NCBI GenBank assembly: GCA_934394595.1
Contig: CAKRRX010000014.1
Coordinates: 1 to 37,351, forward strand
Source of the DNA: an uncultured Blautia sp.
GTDB taxonomy: Bacteria > Bacillota > Clostridia > Lachnospirales > Lachnospiraceae
Reading direction: 5' to 3'
Length of the DNA: 37,351 nt
In this document: positions 18,037 to 26,717 of the stretch, piece after piece
Layout of the letters: each line of letters opens with the position of its first letter
Position numbering within the stretch: the stretch's first letter is position 1
The notes under the pieces: model-generated
What the model was told of the DNA's origin: nothing
The model's input: the letters and a program-made list of their open reading frames with translations, nothing else
Database searches by the model: none
Program-made: the position numbers and the translations under genes

Positions 18037-19995
18037 ATGAAGACAGAAGAACTGCGATACCTACAACGGCTTGGAGAGCTTTATCCCACCATTGGGAAAG
18101 CTTCTACAGAAATCATTAACCTTCAGTCGATCCTGAATCTGCCAAAAGGAACGGAGCATTTTCTCTCCGATATCCACGGAGAATATGAGGCTTTTTCCCA
18201 TGTCCTTCGAAATGGCTCCGGGGCAGTGCGAAAGAAGATTGACGATGTATTCGGACACACCTTAAGCAACAGTGACAAGCGTTCTTTAGCTACGCTTGTC
18301 TATTATCCAAGAGAAAAGATCTCCTATGTGAAAAAGCAGGAGAGTGATATGGAAAACTGGTACAAGATCACCTTGTACCGCCTGATCGAAGTGTGCAAGA
18401 CCACAGCATCCAAGTATACCAGATCCAAGGTGAGAAAGGCACTGCCCCAGGATTATGCATATGTGATCGAAGAGCTGATCACAGAGAAAGCAGAGGTTCT
18501 GGACAAAGAAGCCTATTATGATTCTATTGTGGATACCATCATAGACATTGGCAGGGCAGAAAATTTCATTATTGCTCTGGCCGAATTGATCCAGAGACTG
18601 GTAGTAGATCATCTTCATGTGTTGGGAGATATCTATGACAGAGGTCCGGGGCCGCATTTTATCATGGATAAGCTGATGGATTACCATTCCCTTGATATCC
18701 AATGGGGAAATCATGATGTAGTGTGGATGGGAGCAGCAGTAGGACAGATGGCCTGTATGGCAACTGTGATCCGTAACAGCATCCGTTATGGGAATCTGGA
18801 TATTCTGGAAGATGGTTACGGGATCAATATGATGCCTCTTGCAGCTTTTGCGATGGAAGTGTACGGGGACGATCCCTGCGAGGTTTTTGCAGTGCAGGGA
18901 AATCCGTCCAACTACAATGCCCTGGAAAAAGAGTTGAGCAGGAAAATGCACAAAGCTATTGCCATCATCCAGTTTAAGCTGGAGGGGGCTCTGGCAAAGG
19001 AACATCCGGATTTTCTCATGGAAAACAGGTGTGTGCTGGAGGGGATTGATCTGGAAAAGGGAACGGTTACCTTACCAGATGGAAGCATACATCCCCTTCT
19101 TGACTGTCATTTTCCAACCCTTCAAAAAGAAGCTCCCTATGAGCTTACAAAAGAAGAAAAAGAAGTGATGGAGCGCCTGATCTCCGGATTTCGGAACTGC
19201 GAAAAGCTTCAGAACCATATGCAGTTTCTACTGGATAAGGGAGGCCTTTACAAAACTTATAATGGCAATCTTCTGTTCCATGGAAGCATTCCTTTGAATG
19301 AGGATGGAACTTTCAAGGAAGTATGTGTTTACGGGAAAACCTACAAGGGGAAGGAATTGTATGACAAGCTGGAAGCCTATGTGCGAAAAGCCTTTTTTAC
19401 AGTAGATGAAAAAGAGAAAAAGGCCAGTCAGGACATTCTGTGGTATATCTGGGCAAGTCCTAACTCTCCACTGTACGGAAAAGATAAAATGACCACCTTT
19501 GAGAGGTATTTTATTGAAGATAAAGCTACACACATAGAGAGAAAGAATGCTTACTATCACCTCTGGGAAAGAGAAGAGGTGGTGAATCGTATGCTTGAGG
19601 AATTCGGGCTGGATCCGGAAAACGGACACATCATCAACGGACATGTGCCGGTCCATCAGCTGGAGGGAGAAAATCCTGTAAAATGTAATGGAAAGGTAAT
19701 CGTGATCGATGGCGGATTCAGTGAGGCATACCGGAATGTCACTGGCATTGCCGGTTATACCTTGGTTTACAGCTCTTATGGTTTAAGTCTTACCGCACAT
19801 GAGCCATTTACTTCAGCAGAAGATGCAGTGGCTACAGAGCGGGATATTGTGTCCAACCGGGTGGCTGTACACTACACTACAAGGCGGGCCCTGGTGGGAG
19901 ATACAGACAATGGAAAGGCGCTGAAAGAACGAATTCAGGAGCTGAAAAAGCTTTTGGAGGCCTACAGAAAAGGCATAATAAAGGAGAAAAAATAA
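18037..19995 (+). CDS. fbp: fructose-1,6-bisphosphatase, class III
   Basis: Gluconeogenic phosphatase of the calcineurin-like metallophosphoesterase fold, found mainly in Firmicutes. 652 residues, normal for class III. Metal-binding motifs: SDIHGEY (D45, H47), GDIYDRG (D198, D201) and GNHD (224-227), with further histidines near NGHVPVHQ and in the C-terminal part. AGGAGG sits 5 bases before the ATG. It lies 66 bases after polC and 14 bases before the PurF-like gene, so it is probably co-transcribed with the latter. No promoter or terminator was recognised between polC and this gene. Confidence 0.96.
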   Translation: MKTEELRYLQRLGELYPTIGKASTEIINLQSILNLPKGTEHFLSDIHGEYEAFSHVLRNGSGAVRKKIDDVFGHTLSNSDKRSLATLVYYPREKISYVKKQESDMENWYKITLYRLIEVCKTTASKYTRSKVRKALPQDYAYVIEELITEKAEVLDKEAYYDSIVDTIIDIGRAENFIIALAELIQRLVVDHLHVLGDIYDRGPGPHFIMDKLMDYHSLDIQWGNHDVVWMGAAVGQMACMATVIRNSIRYGNLDILEDGYGINMMPLAAFAMEVYGDDPCEVFAVQGNPSNYNALEKELSRKMHKAIAIIQFKLEGALAKEHPDFLMENRCVLEGIDLEKGTVTLPDGSIHPLLDCHFPTLQKEAPYELTKEEKEVMERLISGFRNCEKLQNHMQFLLDKGGLYKTYNGNLLFHGSIPLNEDGTFKEVCVYGKTYKGKELYDKLEAYVRKAFFTVDEKEKKASQDILWYIWASPNSPLYGKDKMTTFERYFIEDKATHIERKNAYYHLWEREEVVNRMLEEFGLDPENGHIINGHVPVHQLEGENPVKCNGKVIVIDGGFSEAYRNVTGIAGYTLVYSSYGLSLTAHEPFTSAEDAVATERDIVSNRVAVHYTTRRALVGDTDNGKALKERIQELKKLLEAYRKGIIKEKK

Positions 19996-20009
19996 GGAGA
20001 CGTAAGAAA

Positions 20010-21425
20010 ATGGGTGGAATTTTTGGAGTAGCATCAAAATCAGATTGTGTAATGGATCTTTTTTTCGGAATTGATTATCATTCTCATCTGGGAACCAGAA
20101 GAGGAGGAATGGCAGTTTATGATACGCTGAGTGGATTTGACCGTGTGATTCATAATATTGAAAACTCTCCTTTCCGTACCAAGTTTGACAAAGATGTGGC
20201 AGAGATGTCCGGAAATCTTGGAATCGGCTGTATTTCAGACAATGAGCCACAGCCTCTTCTGGTGCGTTCCCATCTTGGAAATTTTGCCATTACTACAGTG
20301 GGAAAGATCAATAACATCGAAGCCCTGGTAAATAAATGTTTCAAAGATGGCCATACACATTTTCTGGAAATGAGCGGAGGCAGTGTGAATCCTACAGAGG
20401 TGACAGCAGCTCTGATCAACCAGAAAGACAGTATTGTGGAGGGAATCCGCTATGCCCAGGAGGTGATTGAAGGTTCCATGACACTTATGATCCTTACCGG
20501 AGAGGGAATTTATGCGGCACGTGACCGTCTGGGACGTACTCCCCTTGTGGTTGGAAAAAAAGAGGATGCCTGCTGTGTCTCCTTTGAAAGTCATGCTTAC
20601 ATCAATCTTGGATATGAAGATCTCAAAGAACTGGGACCTGGTGAAATTGATTTCATCACTCCTGAGGGCGTACAGGTACTGCAAAAGCCTGGAGATAAAA
20701 TGCGGATCTGTTCTTTCCTCTGGGTTTATTACGGCTATCCCACATCTACCTATGAAGGGGTAAATGTAGAAGAAATGCGCTACAAATGCGGAGATATTCT
20801 GGCTGGAAGAGACGCAGGAGAGGTACATCCGGATCTTGTTGCAGGTGTGCCGGATTCCGGTATAGCTCATGCCATTGGTTACGCCAACCGTTCCGGTGTG
20901 CCATTTGCCCGTCCCTTTATCAAATATACCCCTACCTGGCCCAGATCCTTTATGCCTACCCAGCAGAGCCAGAGAAACCTCATTGCCAGAATGAAGCTGA
21001 TCCCGGTACATAAACTGATCAAAGATAAGAGTCTTCTGATGATCGACGACTCCATTGTAAGAGGAACCCAGCTTCGTGAGACAACAGAATTTCTCTACAA
21101 TAACGGGGCGAAAGAGGTTCACATACGTCCGGCATGCCCGCCGCTTTTATATGGATGTAAGTATCTGAATTTCTCCCGTTCCAAGTCTGAAATGGATCTG
21201 ATCACAAGACGTGTGATCGCAAAACGTGAGGGAGATCATGTATCTGATGCAGTTTTGAAGGATTACGCAAATCCGGATTCCACAAACTACAAGGAAATGC
21301 TGGAAGAGATTCGAAAGGAACTGAATTTTACTTCTCTGAAATATCATCGGCTGGATGATCTGAAAAAATCTATTGATATTGAGCCATGTAAGCTCTGTAC
21401 CTATTGCTGGAATGGAGAGGAATAA
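20010..21425 (+). CDS. amidophosphoribosyltransferase-like protein lacking the glutaminase cysteine
   Basis: 471 residues with PurF architecture: N-terminal Ntn-type glutamine amidotransferase fold (about 1-230) and C-terminal phosphoribosyltransferase (about 240-430). The PRPP loop is intact (MIDDSIVRGTQ, D346-T353), as is the flexible loop RSFMPTQQSQRNLIARMKL. But the protein begins Met-Gly-Gly-Ile-Phe-Gly where PurF begins Met-Cys-Gly-Ile, so the nucleophile is missing. AAGGAG lies just before this ATG, so the start is firm. C234 (MRICSF), C376 or C383, and the C-terminal C460/C463/C466 group (EPCKLCTYC) look like the [4Fe-4S] ligands of B. subtilis-type PurF. It may use free ammonia, a partner amidotransferase, or have another role. 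It is often annotated simply as amidophosphoribosyltransferase. Confidence 0.85.
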   Translation: MGGIFGVASKSDCVMDLFFGIDYHSHLGTRRGGMAVYDTLSGFDRVIHNIENSPFRTKFDKDVAEMSGNLGIGCISDNEPQPLLVRSHLGNFAITTVGKINNIEALVNKCFKDGHTHFLEMSGGSVNPTEVTAALINQKDSIVEGIRYAQEVIEGSMTLMILTGEGIYAARDRLGRTPLVVGKKEDACCVSFESHAYINLGYEDLKELGPGEIDFITPEGVQVLQKPGDKMRICSFLWVYYGYPTSTYEGVNVEEMRYKCGDILAGRDAGEVHPDLVAGVPDSGIAHAIGYANRSGVPFARPFIKYTPTWPRSFMPTQQSQRNLIARMKLIPVHKLIKDKSLLMIDDSIVRGTQLRETTEFLYNNGAKEVHIRPACPPLLYGCKYLNFSRSKSEMDLITRRVIAKREGDHVSDAVLKDYANPDSTNYKEMLEEIRKELNFTSLKYHRLDDLKKSIDIEPCKLCTYCWNGEE

Positions 21426-21428
21426 ATC

Positions 21429-21455
21429 AGGGGGGAATAACTCCCCCCTCTTTTC
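21429..21455 (+). terminator. Rho-independent terminator after the PurF-like gene
   Basis: A perfect 8-bp stem, AGGGGGGA (21429-21436) with TCCCCCCT (21442-21449), a 5-nt loop and CTTTTCTTATTT. It separates the gene from the convergent XRE regulator and may also stop the latter. Confidence 0.88.
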
Positions 21456-21671
21456 TTATTTCAGCATTTTCTTGTTATCCGTGCGTCCTACCAGGTAATC
21501 AATGCTGGTTTCATAGTAGTTGGCAAGGCGGATCAGCATTTCAATAGGGATATTTCTGGAACCGGTTTCGTAGTGGGAATAAGACCTCTGGCTGATGTGG
21601 AGAACCTCACTGATCTGTTTCTGTGACATATCCGCATCTGTTCTCAAATCCTGAATTCTTTGAAATTTCAT
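21456..21671 (-). CDS. XRE-family helix-turn-helix regulator
   Basis: 71-residue DNA-binding protein made almost only of a Cro/CI-type HTH: LRTDADMSQKQISEVLHIS, SQRSYSHYETGSRNI and IEMLIRLANYYETSIDYLVG. No effector domain is seen. The start at 21671 was chosen because GGGGTG lies 5 bases upstream; a longer in-frame form to 21746 begins with a hydrophobic stretch without a ribosome binding site. It is divergent from comM-dprA-topA, with its promoter region shared with that operon, so it may regulate itself or them; target genes cannot be read from sequence alone. Confidence 0.87.
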   Translation of the reverse strand: MKFQRIQDLRTDADMSQKQISEVLHISQRSYSHYETGSRNIPIEMLIRLANYYETSIDYLVGRTDNKKMLK

Positions 21672-21706
21672 TGTTTCACCCCTTTTTCTCTTTAGATTGA
21701 AAAAAG

Positions 21707-21736
21707 TATAAATCAGAACGAAATGCACTATTGCAA
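21707..21736 (-). promoter_or_regulatory. possible promoter for the XRE regulator
   Basis: Minus strand: TTGCAA (21736-21731), an 18-bp spacer and TTTATA (21712-21707); a nearby TATACT is an alternative -10 with a long spacer. The -35 box is the same six bases as the plus-strand comM promoter. Confidence 0.4.
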
Positions 21737-21759
21737 TACAGAGCAAAATGGGCTATAAT
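21731..21759 (+). promoter_or_regulatory. promoter for comM-dprA-topA
   Basis: TTGCAA (21731-21736), a 17-bp spacer and a perfect TATAAT (21754-21759). It predicts a leader of about 160 bases before comM. The -35 box is the core of a perfect 10-bp palindrome, TATTGCAATA (21729-21738). Confidence 0.7.
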
Positions 21760-21881
21760 TAATTTCGTATATCTTTTTATCATCTCTTTTTTTCTTAAAT
21801 TTATCCCAGAGAATGAGTACAGCGAAAATTAGTACAGATTCATATGGCAGTTACTTAATATTAGCTGTACAAGAATCAGGA

Positions 21882-21913
21882 CAGACTGCCTGCATAAGGG
21901 GAAGGCAGGTCTG
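21882..21913 (+). promoter_or_regulatory. hairpin just before the comM ribosome binding site
   Basis: CAGACTGCCT (21882-21891) pairs with AGGCAGGTCTG (21903-21913) with one bulged G. There is no T-run. It ends 3 bases before the AAAGGA ribosome binding site and 15 bases before the TTG start. Confidence 0.45.
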
Positions 21914-21928
21914 CAGAAAGGAATAAGA

Positions 21929-23524
21929 TTGTTTGCAAGTGTATTATCCGCAGCCATTTCCGGGATAGAAGTGTATCCTGTACAGGTGGAGGCAGATGTA
22001 AGTGACGGGCTGCCCTGTTTTAATATGGTTGGGTTTCCTTCCGCTCAGGTCAGGGAAGCACAGGATCGGGTGCGCACCGCATTAAAAAATAACGGCATAC
22101 GGCTGCCGCCAAAAAGAGTGACGGTGAATCTGGCACCGGCAGACATCAAAAAAGAAGGGGCAGGATTTGATCTTCCTGTGGCTGCTGCAGTACTGGCTGC
22201 GTCCGGCGTGATCTCTTCAGAATGCCTTAGAGGTGTGATGATGACCGGAGAAATCAGTCTCAATGGGGAGATACGCAGTGTTTCCGGTGTTTTAGCCAAG
22301 GTGATCCGGGCAAGGGAAATGGGATGCAGCTTTTGCATGATTCCGAAGGGAAATCTGAAAGAAGGCCTTCTTGTAAAGGATATGAAGGTAATCGGAGTGG
22401 AAAGCCTCAATGAAGTACTGGAAGTATTGCAGGCTCCTGCAGAGAATATCGCAGTACAGAAAGTGGCATGGAGCAGGGATTCCGGTGGAATTTTACAATC
22501 CGTCAGGAAAACTTTAGGAGAAGATCCTGCAGAAGAGGAAGTTATGGAGGAAGAAGGGGAAGAACTTGCGGATTTTGCAGATATCTGTGGTCAGGAGACC
22601 GCAAGAAGAGCCGCTGAAATTGCAGCCAGCGGTTTTCACAATATCCTTTTTATCGGCCCGCCTGGAACCGGTAAAACCATGCTTGCCAGAAGACTGCCGT
22701 CTATTATGCCTTCCCTTACCTTTGAGGAAAGTCTTGAGCTTACCAGGATCTACAGTATTGCCGGTCTTTTAAGTCAGGAAAATCCTTTGATCAAAAAAAG
22801 ACCATTTCGCAGTCCCCATCATACCAGTTCTCCTCAGTCGCTTGTAGGAGGCGGAAGGATTCCGGGACCAGGGGAAGTGACACTGGCTCACAGAGGAGTA
22901 CTTTTTCTGGATGAAATGCCGGAATTTTCAAGGAGAAGCCTGGAAGTGTTGCGTCAGCCACTTGAAGACAAAAAAGTGCAGTTGTCAAGAGCCAGCGGAA
23001 CCTATATTTTTCCAGCGGGATTTCTCCTGGTGGCAGCAATGAACCCCTGTCCCTGCGGCTTTTATCCGGATATGAACCGATGCAGATGTACAGACAGGGA
23101 AGTGAGCCATTACATGAACAAGATCAGCCAGCCGCTGTTAGAACGCATTGATCTTTGCTCAGATGTGCCAGCAGTTGCTTTTTCCCAGATAAATACAACC
23201 CAAAAAGGGGAATCCTCCGCAGTAATCCGAAGACGTGTGGAAGAAGTACGAAAAATACAGGCAGCAAGATACCAGAAGGAGAAAATACGATTTAATGCAG
23301 AGTTGTCCGGTAATCAGATACAGGAGTACTGTGTTCTCACAGAAAATGCCCTGAACCTTGCAAGGAATGCCTTTGAAGTTATGGAATTAAGTGCCAGATC
23401 TTATCATCGCATTTTAAAAGTGGCAAGAACTATTGCAGATATGGACCAGGAAGAAAAAATACATGCCAGACATCTGGCAGAGGCGGTTACATACAGGGCC
23501 TTTGACAAAAAATATAAAAGCTGA
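21929..23524 (+). CDS. comM: YifB/ComM family Mg-chelatase-like AAA+ ATPase
   Basis: 531 residues: an N-terminal Lon-protease-like fold (about 1-180), a variable linker with an acidic stretch, then an AAA+ core with Walker A GPPGTGKT (K249) and Walker B LFLDEM (D328, E329), and a C-terminal Mg_chelatase_C domain with ARSYHRILKVARTIADM. In Haemophilus, ComM is a helicase that extends heteroduplex during natural transformation; the Firmicute proteins are little studied. The start is TTG at 21929, with AAAGGA 6 bases upstream; MFASVLSAAISGIEVYPV is the family's usual N-terminus, which supports this codon. It heads a three-gene unit with dprA (38-base gap) and topA. Confidence 0.92.
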   Translation: MFASVLSAAISGIEVYPVQVEADVSDGLPCFNMVGFPSAQVREAQDRVRTALKNNGIRLPPKRVTVNLAPADIKKEGAGFDLPVAAAVLAASGVISSECLRGVMMTGEISLNGEIRSVSGVLAKVIRAREMGCSFCMIPKGNLKEGLLVKDMKVIGVESLNEVLEVLQAPAENIAVQKVAWSRDSGGILQSVRKTLGEDPAEEEVMEEEGEELADFADICGQETARRAAEIAASGFHNILFIGPPGTGKTMLARRLPSIMPSLTFEESLELTRIYSIAGLLSQENPLIKKRPFRSPHHTSSPQSLVGGGRIPGPGEVTLAHRGVLFLDEMPEFSRRSLEVLRQPLEDKKVQLSRASGTYIFPAGFLLVAAMNPCPCGFYPDMNRCRCTDREVSHYMNKISQPLLERIDLCSDVPAVAFSQINTTQKGESSAVIRRRVEEVRKIQAARYQKEKIRFNAELSGNQIQEYCVLTENALNLARNAFEVMELSARSYHRILKVARTIADMDQEEKIHARHLAEAVTYRAFDKKYKS

Positions 23525-23562
23525 AAATGCACATAAAAATCAAAGTCCGGAGGTATTTTATA

Positions 23563-24444
23563 ATGGAAGAAACGATGAAAATAAAAACGGTTTCCTGTGA
23601 AGAGCCGGGGTTCCCGGATAAACTGAAAAATTATCCGGGAATGCCTAAGACACTTTATTATCTGGGCAGGCTTCCTGATCCGTCCCTGCCCTCGGCAGCG
23701 GTTGTGGGAGCCAGAATGTGCAGCCCCTATGGGAGATGTCAGGCTTTTCGTTATGCAAAAACTCTGGGGGAGCACCAGATACAGGTTATAAGCGGTCTGG
23801 CAAGAGGGATTGACTCAGAAGGACACAAAGGTGCACTGGAGACCGGAACTCCCACATTTGCAGTATTGGGAAGCGGTATTGACGTGTGTTATCCTGCGTC
23901 GAATAAATGGCTGTACCGGAAGATCCTGGAAAAAGGTGGCGGGATCATCAGCGAGTATCCCCCTGGAACACCGCCGAAAGCATGGGCATTCCCTGCAAGG
24001 AATCGTCTGATCAGTGCATTAAGTGATGCAGTGCTGATCGTGGAAGCAAAAGAAAAAAGCGGATCTTTGATCACAGCGAGCTTTGCCCTGGAACAGGGAA
24101 AAAGTGTGTATGCGATACCAGGAGCTGTGACAGATGAGCTGAGCAAAGGATGCAATAAGCTGATTTTTGACGGTGCAGGAATTGCCTACAGTCCGGAAAT
24201 ACTGTTGCTGGAGTGGGGGATTTCCGGCCAAAAGGAAGAGAAATCCTGTGAAAAAGAGAAGTTGGGACTTGCACAGGATTTGGATTTGGTGTATAGTTGT
24301 CTCGATTTACGACCTAAAAATCTGGATGATCTGGTGAAAAAAACCGGATATCCATCGGCAAAAGTCAGTGATTCCCTTGTACGCCTGGAGCTTATGGGAC
24401 TGGCCAGGGAATGTGGCAGACAGCATTATGTGAGACAAATATAA
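23563..24444 (+). CDS. dprA: DNA processing protein DprA
   Basis: 293 residues. DprA binds incoming single-stranded DNA and loads RecA in natural transformation. The Rossmann-like core is clear: VVGARMCSPYGR, ISGLARGIDSEGH, VLGSGIDVCYP, PARNRLISALSDAVLIVEA and SGSLITASFALEQGKSVYAI. A C-terminal winged helix (about 250-293) follows. GGAGG at 23549-23553 gives the best spacing to ATG 23563; the in-frame ATG at 23527 overlaps the end of comM and has no ribosome binding site. The dprA-topA order is widespread in Firmicutes. No other competence genes are in the window, so it says little about whether the cell is transformable. Confidence 0.95.
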   Translation: MEETMKIKTVSCEEPGFPDKLKNYPGMPKTLYYLGRLPDPSLPSAAVVGARMCSPYGRCQAFRYAKTLGEHQIQVISGLARGIDSEGHKGALETGTPTFAVLGSGIDVCYPASNKWLYRKILEKGGGIISEYPPGTPPKAWAFPARNRLISALSDAVLIVEAKEKSGSLITASFALEQGKSVYAIPGAVTDELSKGCNKLIFDGAGIAYSPEILLLEWGISGQKEEKSCEKEKLGLAQDLDLVYSCLDLRPKNLDDLVKKTGYPSAKVSDSLVRLELMGLARECGRQHYVRQI

Positions 24445-24459
24445 AGTAGGAGAGGTAAC

Positions 24460-26529
24460 ATGGCAAAATATCTGGTGATAGTAGAGTCACCTGCAAAAGT
24501 AAAAACAATAAAGAAGTTTCTTGGGGCAAATTATGATGTGGAGGCATCCAACGGACATGTCCGGGATTTTCCAAAAAGTCAGTTTGGAATAGATGTGGAA
24601 AATGACTTTGAACCAAAGTACATCACTATCCGTGGAAAAGGAGAATTGCTAGCCAAGCTTCGCAAGGCAGCTAAAAAAGCAGATAAGATCTTTCTTGCAA
24701 CTGACCCTGACCGTGAGGGAGAAGCGATTTCCTGGCATCTTATGCAGGCATTGAAGGAAGATCCTGAGAAAATGCACAGGATCACATTCAATGAGATCAC
24801 GAAAACAGCGGTAAAGGATTCCCTGAAGCATGCAAGAGGACTGAATATGAATCTTGTGGATGCACAGCAGGCCAGAAGAATGCTGGACCGTATGGTAGGA
24901 TATACCATCAGCCCTCTTTTGTGGGCAAAGGTAAAAAGAGGATTAAGTGCAGGCCGTGTTCAGTCAGTTGCCCTTCGCATTATCTGTGACAGAGAGGACG
25001 AGATCAATTCCTTTATTCCGGAAGAATACTGGAGCCTTACAGGAGAATTTATGGTAGATGGGGAGAAGAAGCCTCTGGAAGCCAAATTCTACGGCACAGA
25101 CAAAAAGATGGAAATCCATAACCGTGCGGAGATGGATGAAATACTGGAAAATCTGAAAAATCAGGAATTTGAGATTTCAGAAGTGAAAAAAGGTGAGAGA
25201 ATTAAAAATGCACCGCTTCCTTTTACCACCAGTACTCTGCAGCAGGAAGCATCCAAGACCCTGAATTTTTCTACTCAGAAGACTATGAGGCTTGCCCAGC
25301 AGCTGTATGAAGGAATTGATATCAAGGGAAATGGAACAGTGGGTGTTATCACCTATCTGCGTACCGATTCCGTGCGTATTTCCGAGGAAGCAGATGCAGC
25401 AGCAAGAAGTTATATCGGAAGCCAGTACGGGGAAGAATATGTATCAGAGGCTCCAAAAACAGTAAAGAAAAGCCAGAAAATCCAGGATGCCCATGAGGCG
25501 ATCCGTCCCACAGACATCAGCCGTACACCTGCGATGATCAAGGAATCTCTTTCCAGAGACCAGTTCCGTCTGTATCAGCTGATCTGGAAGCGTTTTACTG
25601 CAAGCCGTATGGCTCCTGCCAGATATGAAACCACCTCTGTAAAAGTAGCCGGCGGGGATTATTTTTTCACGGTTTCCGCATCCAAGGTAGCATTTGACGG
25701 CTTCCTTTCTGTATATATGCAGGAAGAAGATATGAAGAAGGGCAATGTACTCAGCCAGAGCCTTACCAAGGGAATGAAGCTTTCTCTGAAGGAACTGAAA
25801 CCGGAACAGCACTTTACACAGCCTCCGGCTCACTATACAGAGGCTTCTCTGGTAAAGACTATGGAAGAACTGGGAATCGGACGTCCAAGTACCTATGCAC
25901 CGACCATTACCACAATTATCAGCAGGCGTTATGTATCCAAGGAACAGAAGAATCTTTATGTAACAGAGCTTGGAGAAGTGGTAAACAGCATAATGAAACA
26001 GGCTTTCCCAAGTATTGTGGATGTGAATTTTACAGCAACGATGGAGGGACTTCTGGACTGTGTGGAAAATGGTACTGTCCAGTGGAAGACTGTTGTGCGC
26101 AATTTTTATCCGGATCTGAAGCATGATGTGGATGCAGCTCAGGAAGAACTGGAAAAAGTGGATATTCAGGATGAGGTCACAGATGTGATCTGTGACAATT
26201 GCGGACGTAACATGGTGATCAAATATGGACCGCATGGAAGATTCCTGGCCTGCCCAGGCTTCCCGGAGTGCAGAAACACCAAGCCTTATTATGAAAAGAT
26301 TGGCGTTGCCTGCCCGAAATGCGGCAAGGAAATTGTTCTGAAAAAGACGAAAAAAGGACGTAAGTATTATGGATGTGAGGATAATCCGGAATGTGATTTC
26401 ATGTCCTGGCAGAAACCATCCGACAAAAAATGTCCTGTATGCGGCAGCTATATGGTGGAAAAAGGAAATAAACTGGTATGCAGTCAGGAAACCTGTGGCT
26501 ACGTGGAAGCAAAAAAGAAAGAAGATTAA
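24460..26529 (+). CDS. topA: DNA topoisomerase I
   Basis: Type IA topoisomerase that relaxes negative supercoils, 689 residues. TOPRIM domain at the N-terminus with E9 (VIVESPAKVKT) and the D82-P-D84 metal site (ATDPDREGEA). The catalytic tyrosine is Y299 in ITYLRTDSVRI. The C-terminus carries three C4 zinc ribbons from about residue 578 on (CDNCG...CPGFPEC, CPKCG...CEDNPEC, CPVCG...CSQETC). The start is 15 bases after dprA with AGGAGAGG upstream, so the two are co-transcribed. A terminator follows. Confidence 0.97.
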   Translation: MAKYLVIVESPAKVKTIKKFLGANYDVEASNGHVRDFPKSQFGIDVENDFEPKYITIRGKGELLAKLRKAAKKADKIFLATDPDREGEAISWHLMQALKEDPEKMHRITFNEITKTAVKDSLKHARGLNMNLVDAQQARRMLDRMVGYTISPLLWAKVKRGLSAGRVQSVALRIICDREDEINSFIPEEYWSLTGEFMVDGEKKPLEAKFYGTDKKMEIHNRAEMDEILENLKNQEFEISEVKKGERIKNAPLPFTTSTLQQEASKTLNFSTQKTMRLAQQLYEGIDIKGNGTVGVITYLRTDSVRISEEADAAARSYIGSQYGEEYVSEAPKTVKKSQKIQDAHEAIRPTDISRTPAMIKESLSRDQFRLYQLIWKRFTASRMAPARYETTSVKVAGGDYFFTVSASKVAFDGFLSVYMQEEDMKKGNVLSQSLTKGMKLSLKELKPEQHFTQPPAHYTEASLVKTMEELGIGRPSTYAPTITTIISRRYVSKEQKNLYVTELGEVVNSIMKQAFPSIVDVNFTATMEGLLDCVENGTVQWKTVVRNFYPDLKHDVDAAQEELEKVDIQDEVTDVICDNCGRNMVIKYGPHGRFLACPGFPECRNTKPYYEKIGVACPKCGKEIVLKKTKKGRKYYGCEDNPECDFMSWQKPSDKKCPVCGSYMVEKGNKLVCSQETCGYVEAKKKED

Positions 26530-26536
26530 GAATACC

Positions 26537-26572
26537 GGCTCTCTGTTTGAAAAGACAGGGAGCCTTTTGTTT
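26537..26572 (+). terminator. Rho-independent terminator after topA
   Basis: A 10-bp stem with one G-U pair (26537-26546 with 26555-26564), an 8-nt loop and TTTTGTTT. It starts 8 bases after the topA stop codon. Confidence 0.87.
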
Positions 26573-26595
26573 GGTGAATAGTTGTAAAAACGTAA

Positions 26596-26610
26596 TATTT
26601 TCAGAAAAGC
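26596..26610 (+). promoter_or_regulatory. CodY-box-like site upstream of codY
   Basis: TATTTTCAGAAAAGC matches the published CodY consensus AATTTTCWGAAAATT at 12 of 15 positions. It lies 32 bases before the -35 box of the codY promoter. This suggests autoregulation, which is known for codY in other Firmicutes. Confidence 0.5.
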
Positions 26611-26641
26611 TAAACAAAATTGAAAAATAGTAAAAAATAGC

Positions 26642-26670
26642 TTGTAAATAGTGCGAAAAACGTGTAGTAT
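26642..26670 (+). promoter_or_regulatory. promoter for codY
   Basis: TTGTAA (26642-26647), a 17-bp spacer and TAGTAT (26665-26670), 48 bases before the start codon. Confidence 0.6.
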
Positions 26671-26717
26671 TAGAGTAAGATACAAATTATACGGAACAAA
26701 TGCGAAAGGAGGACAAA

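Noticed and set aside
20235..21122. 295-codon minus-strand frame in the PurF-like gene
   Set aside because: Shadow of the PurF-like coding sequence; no start signal or motif.
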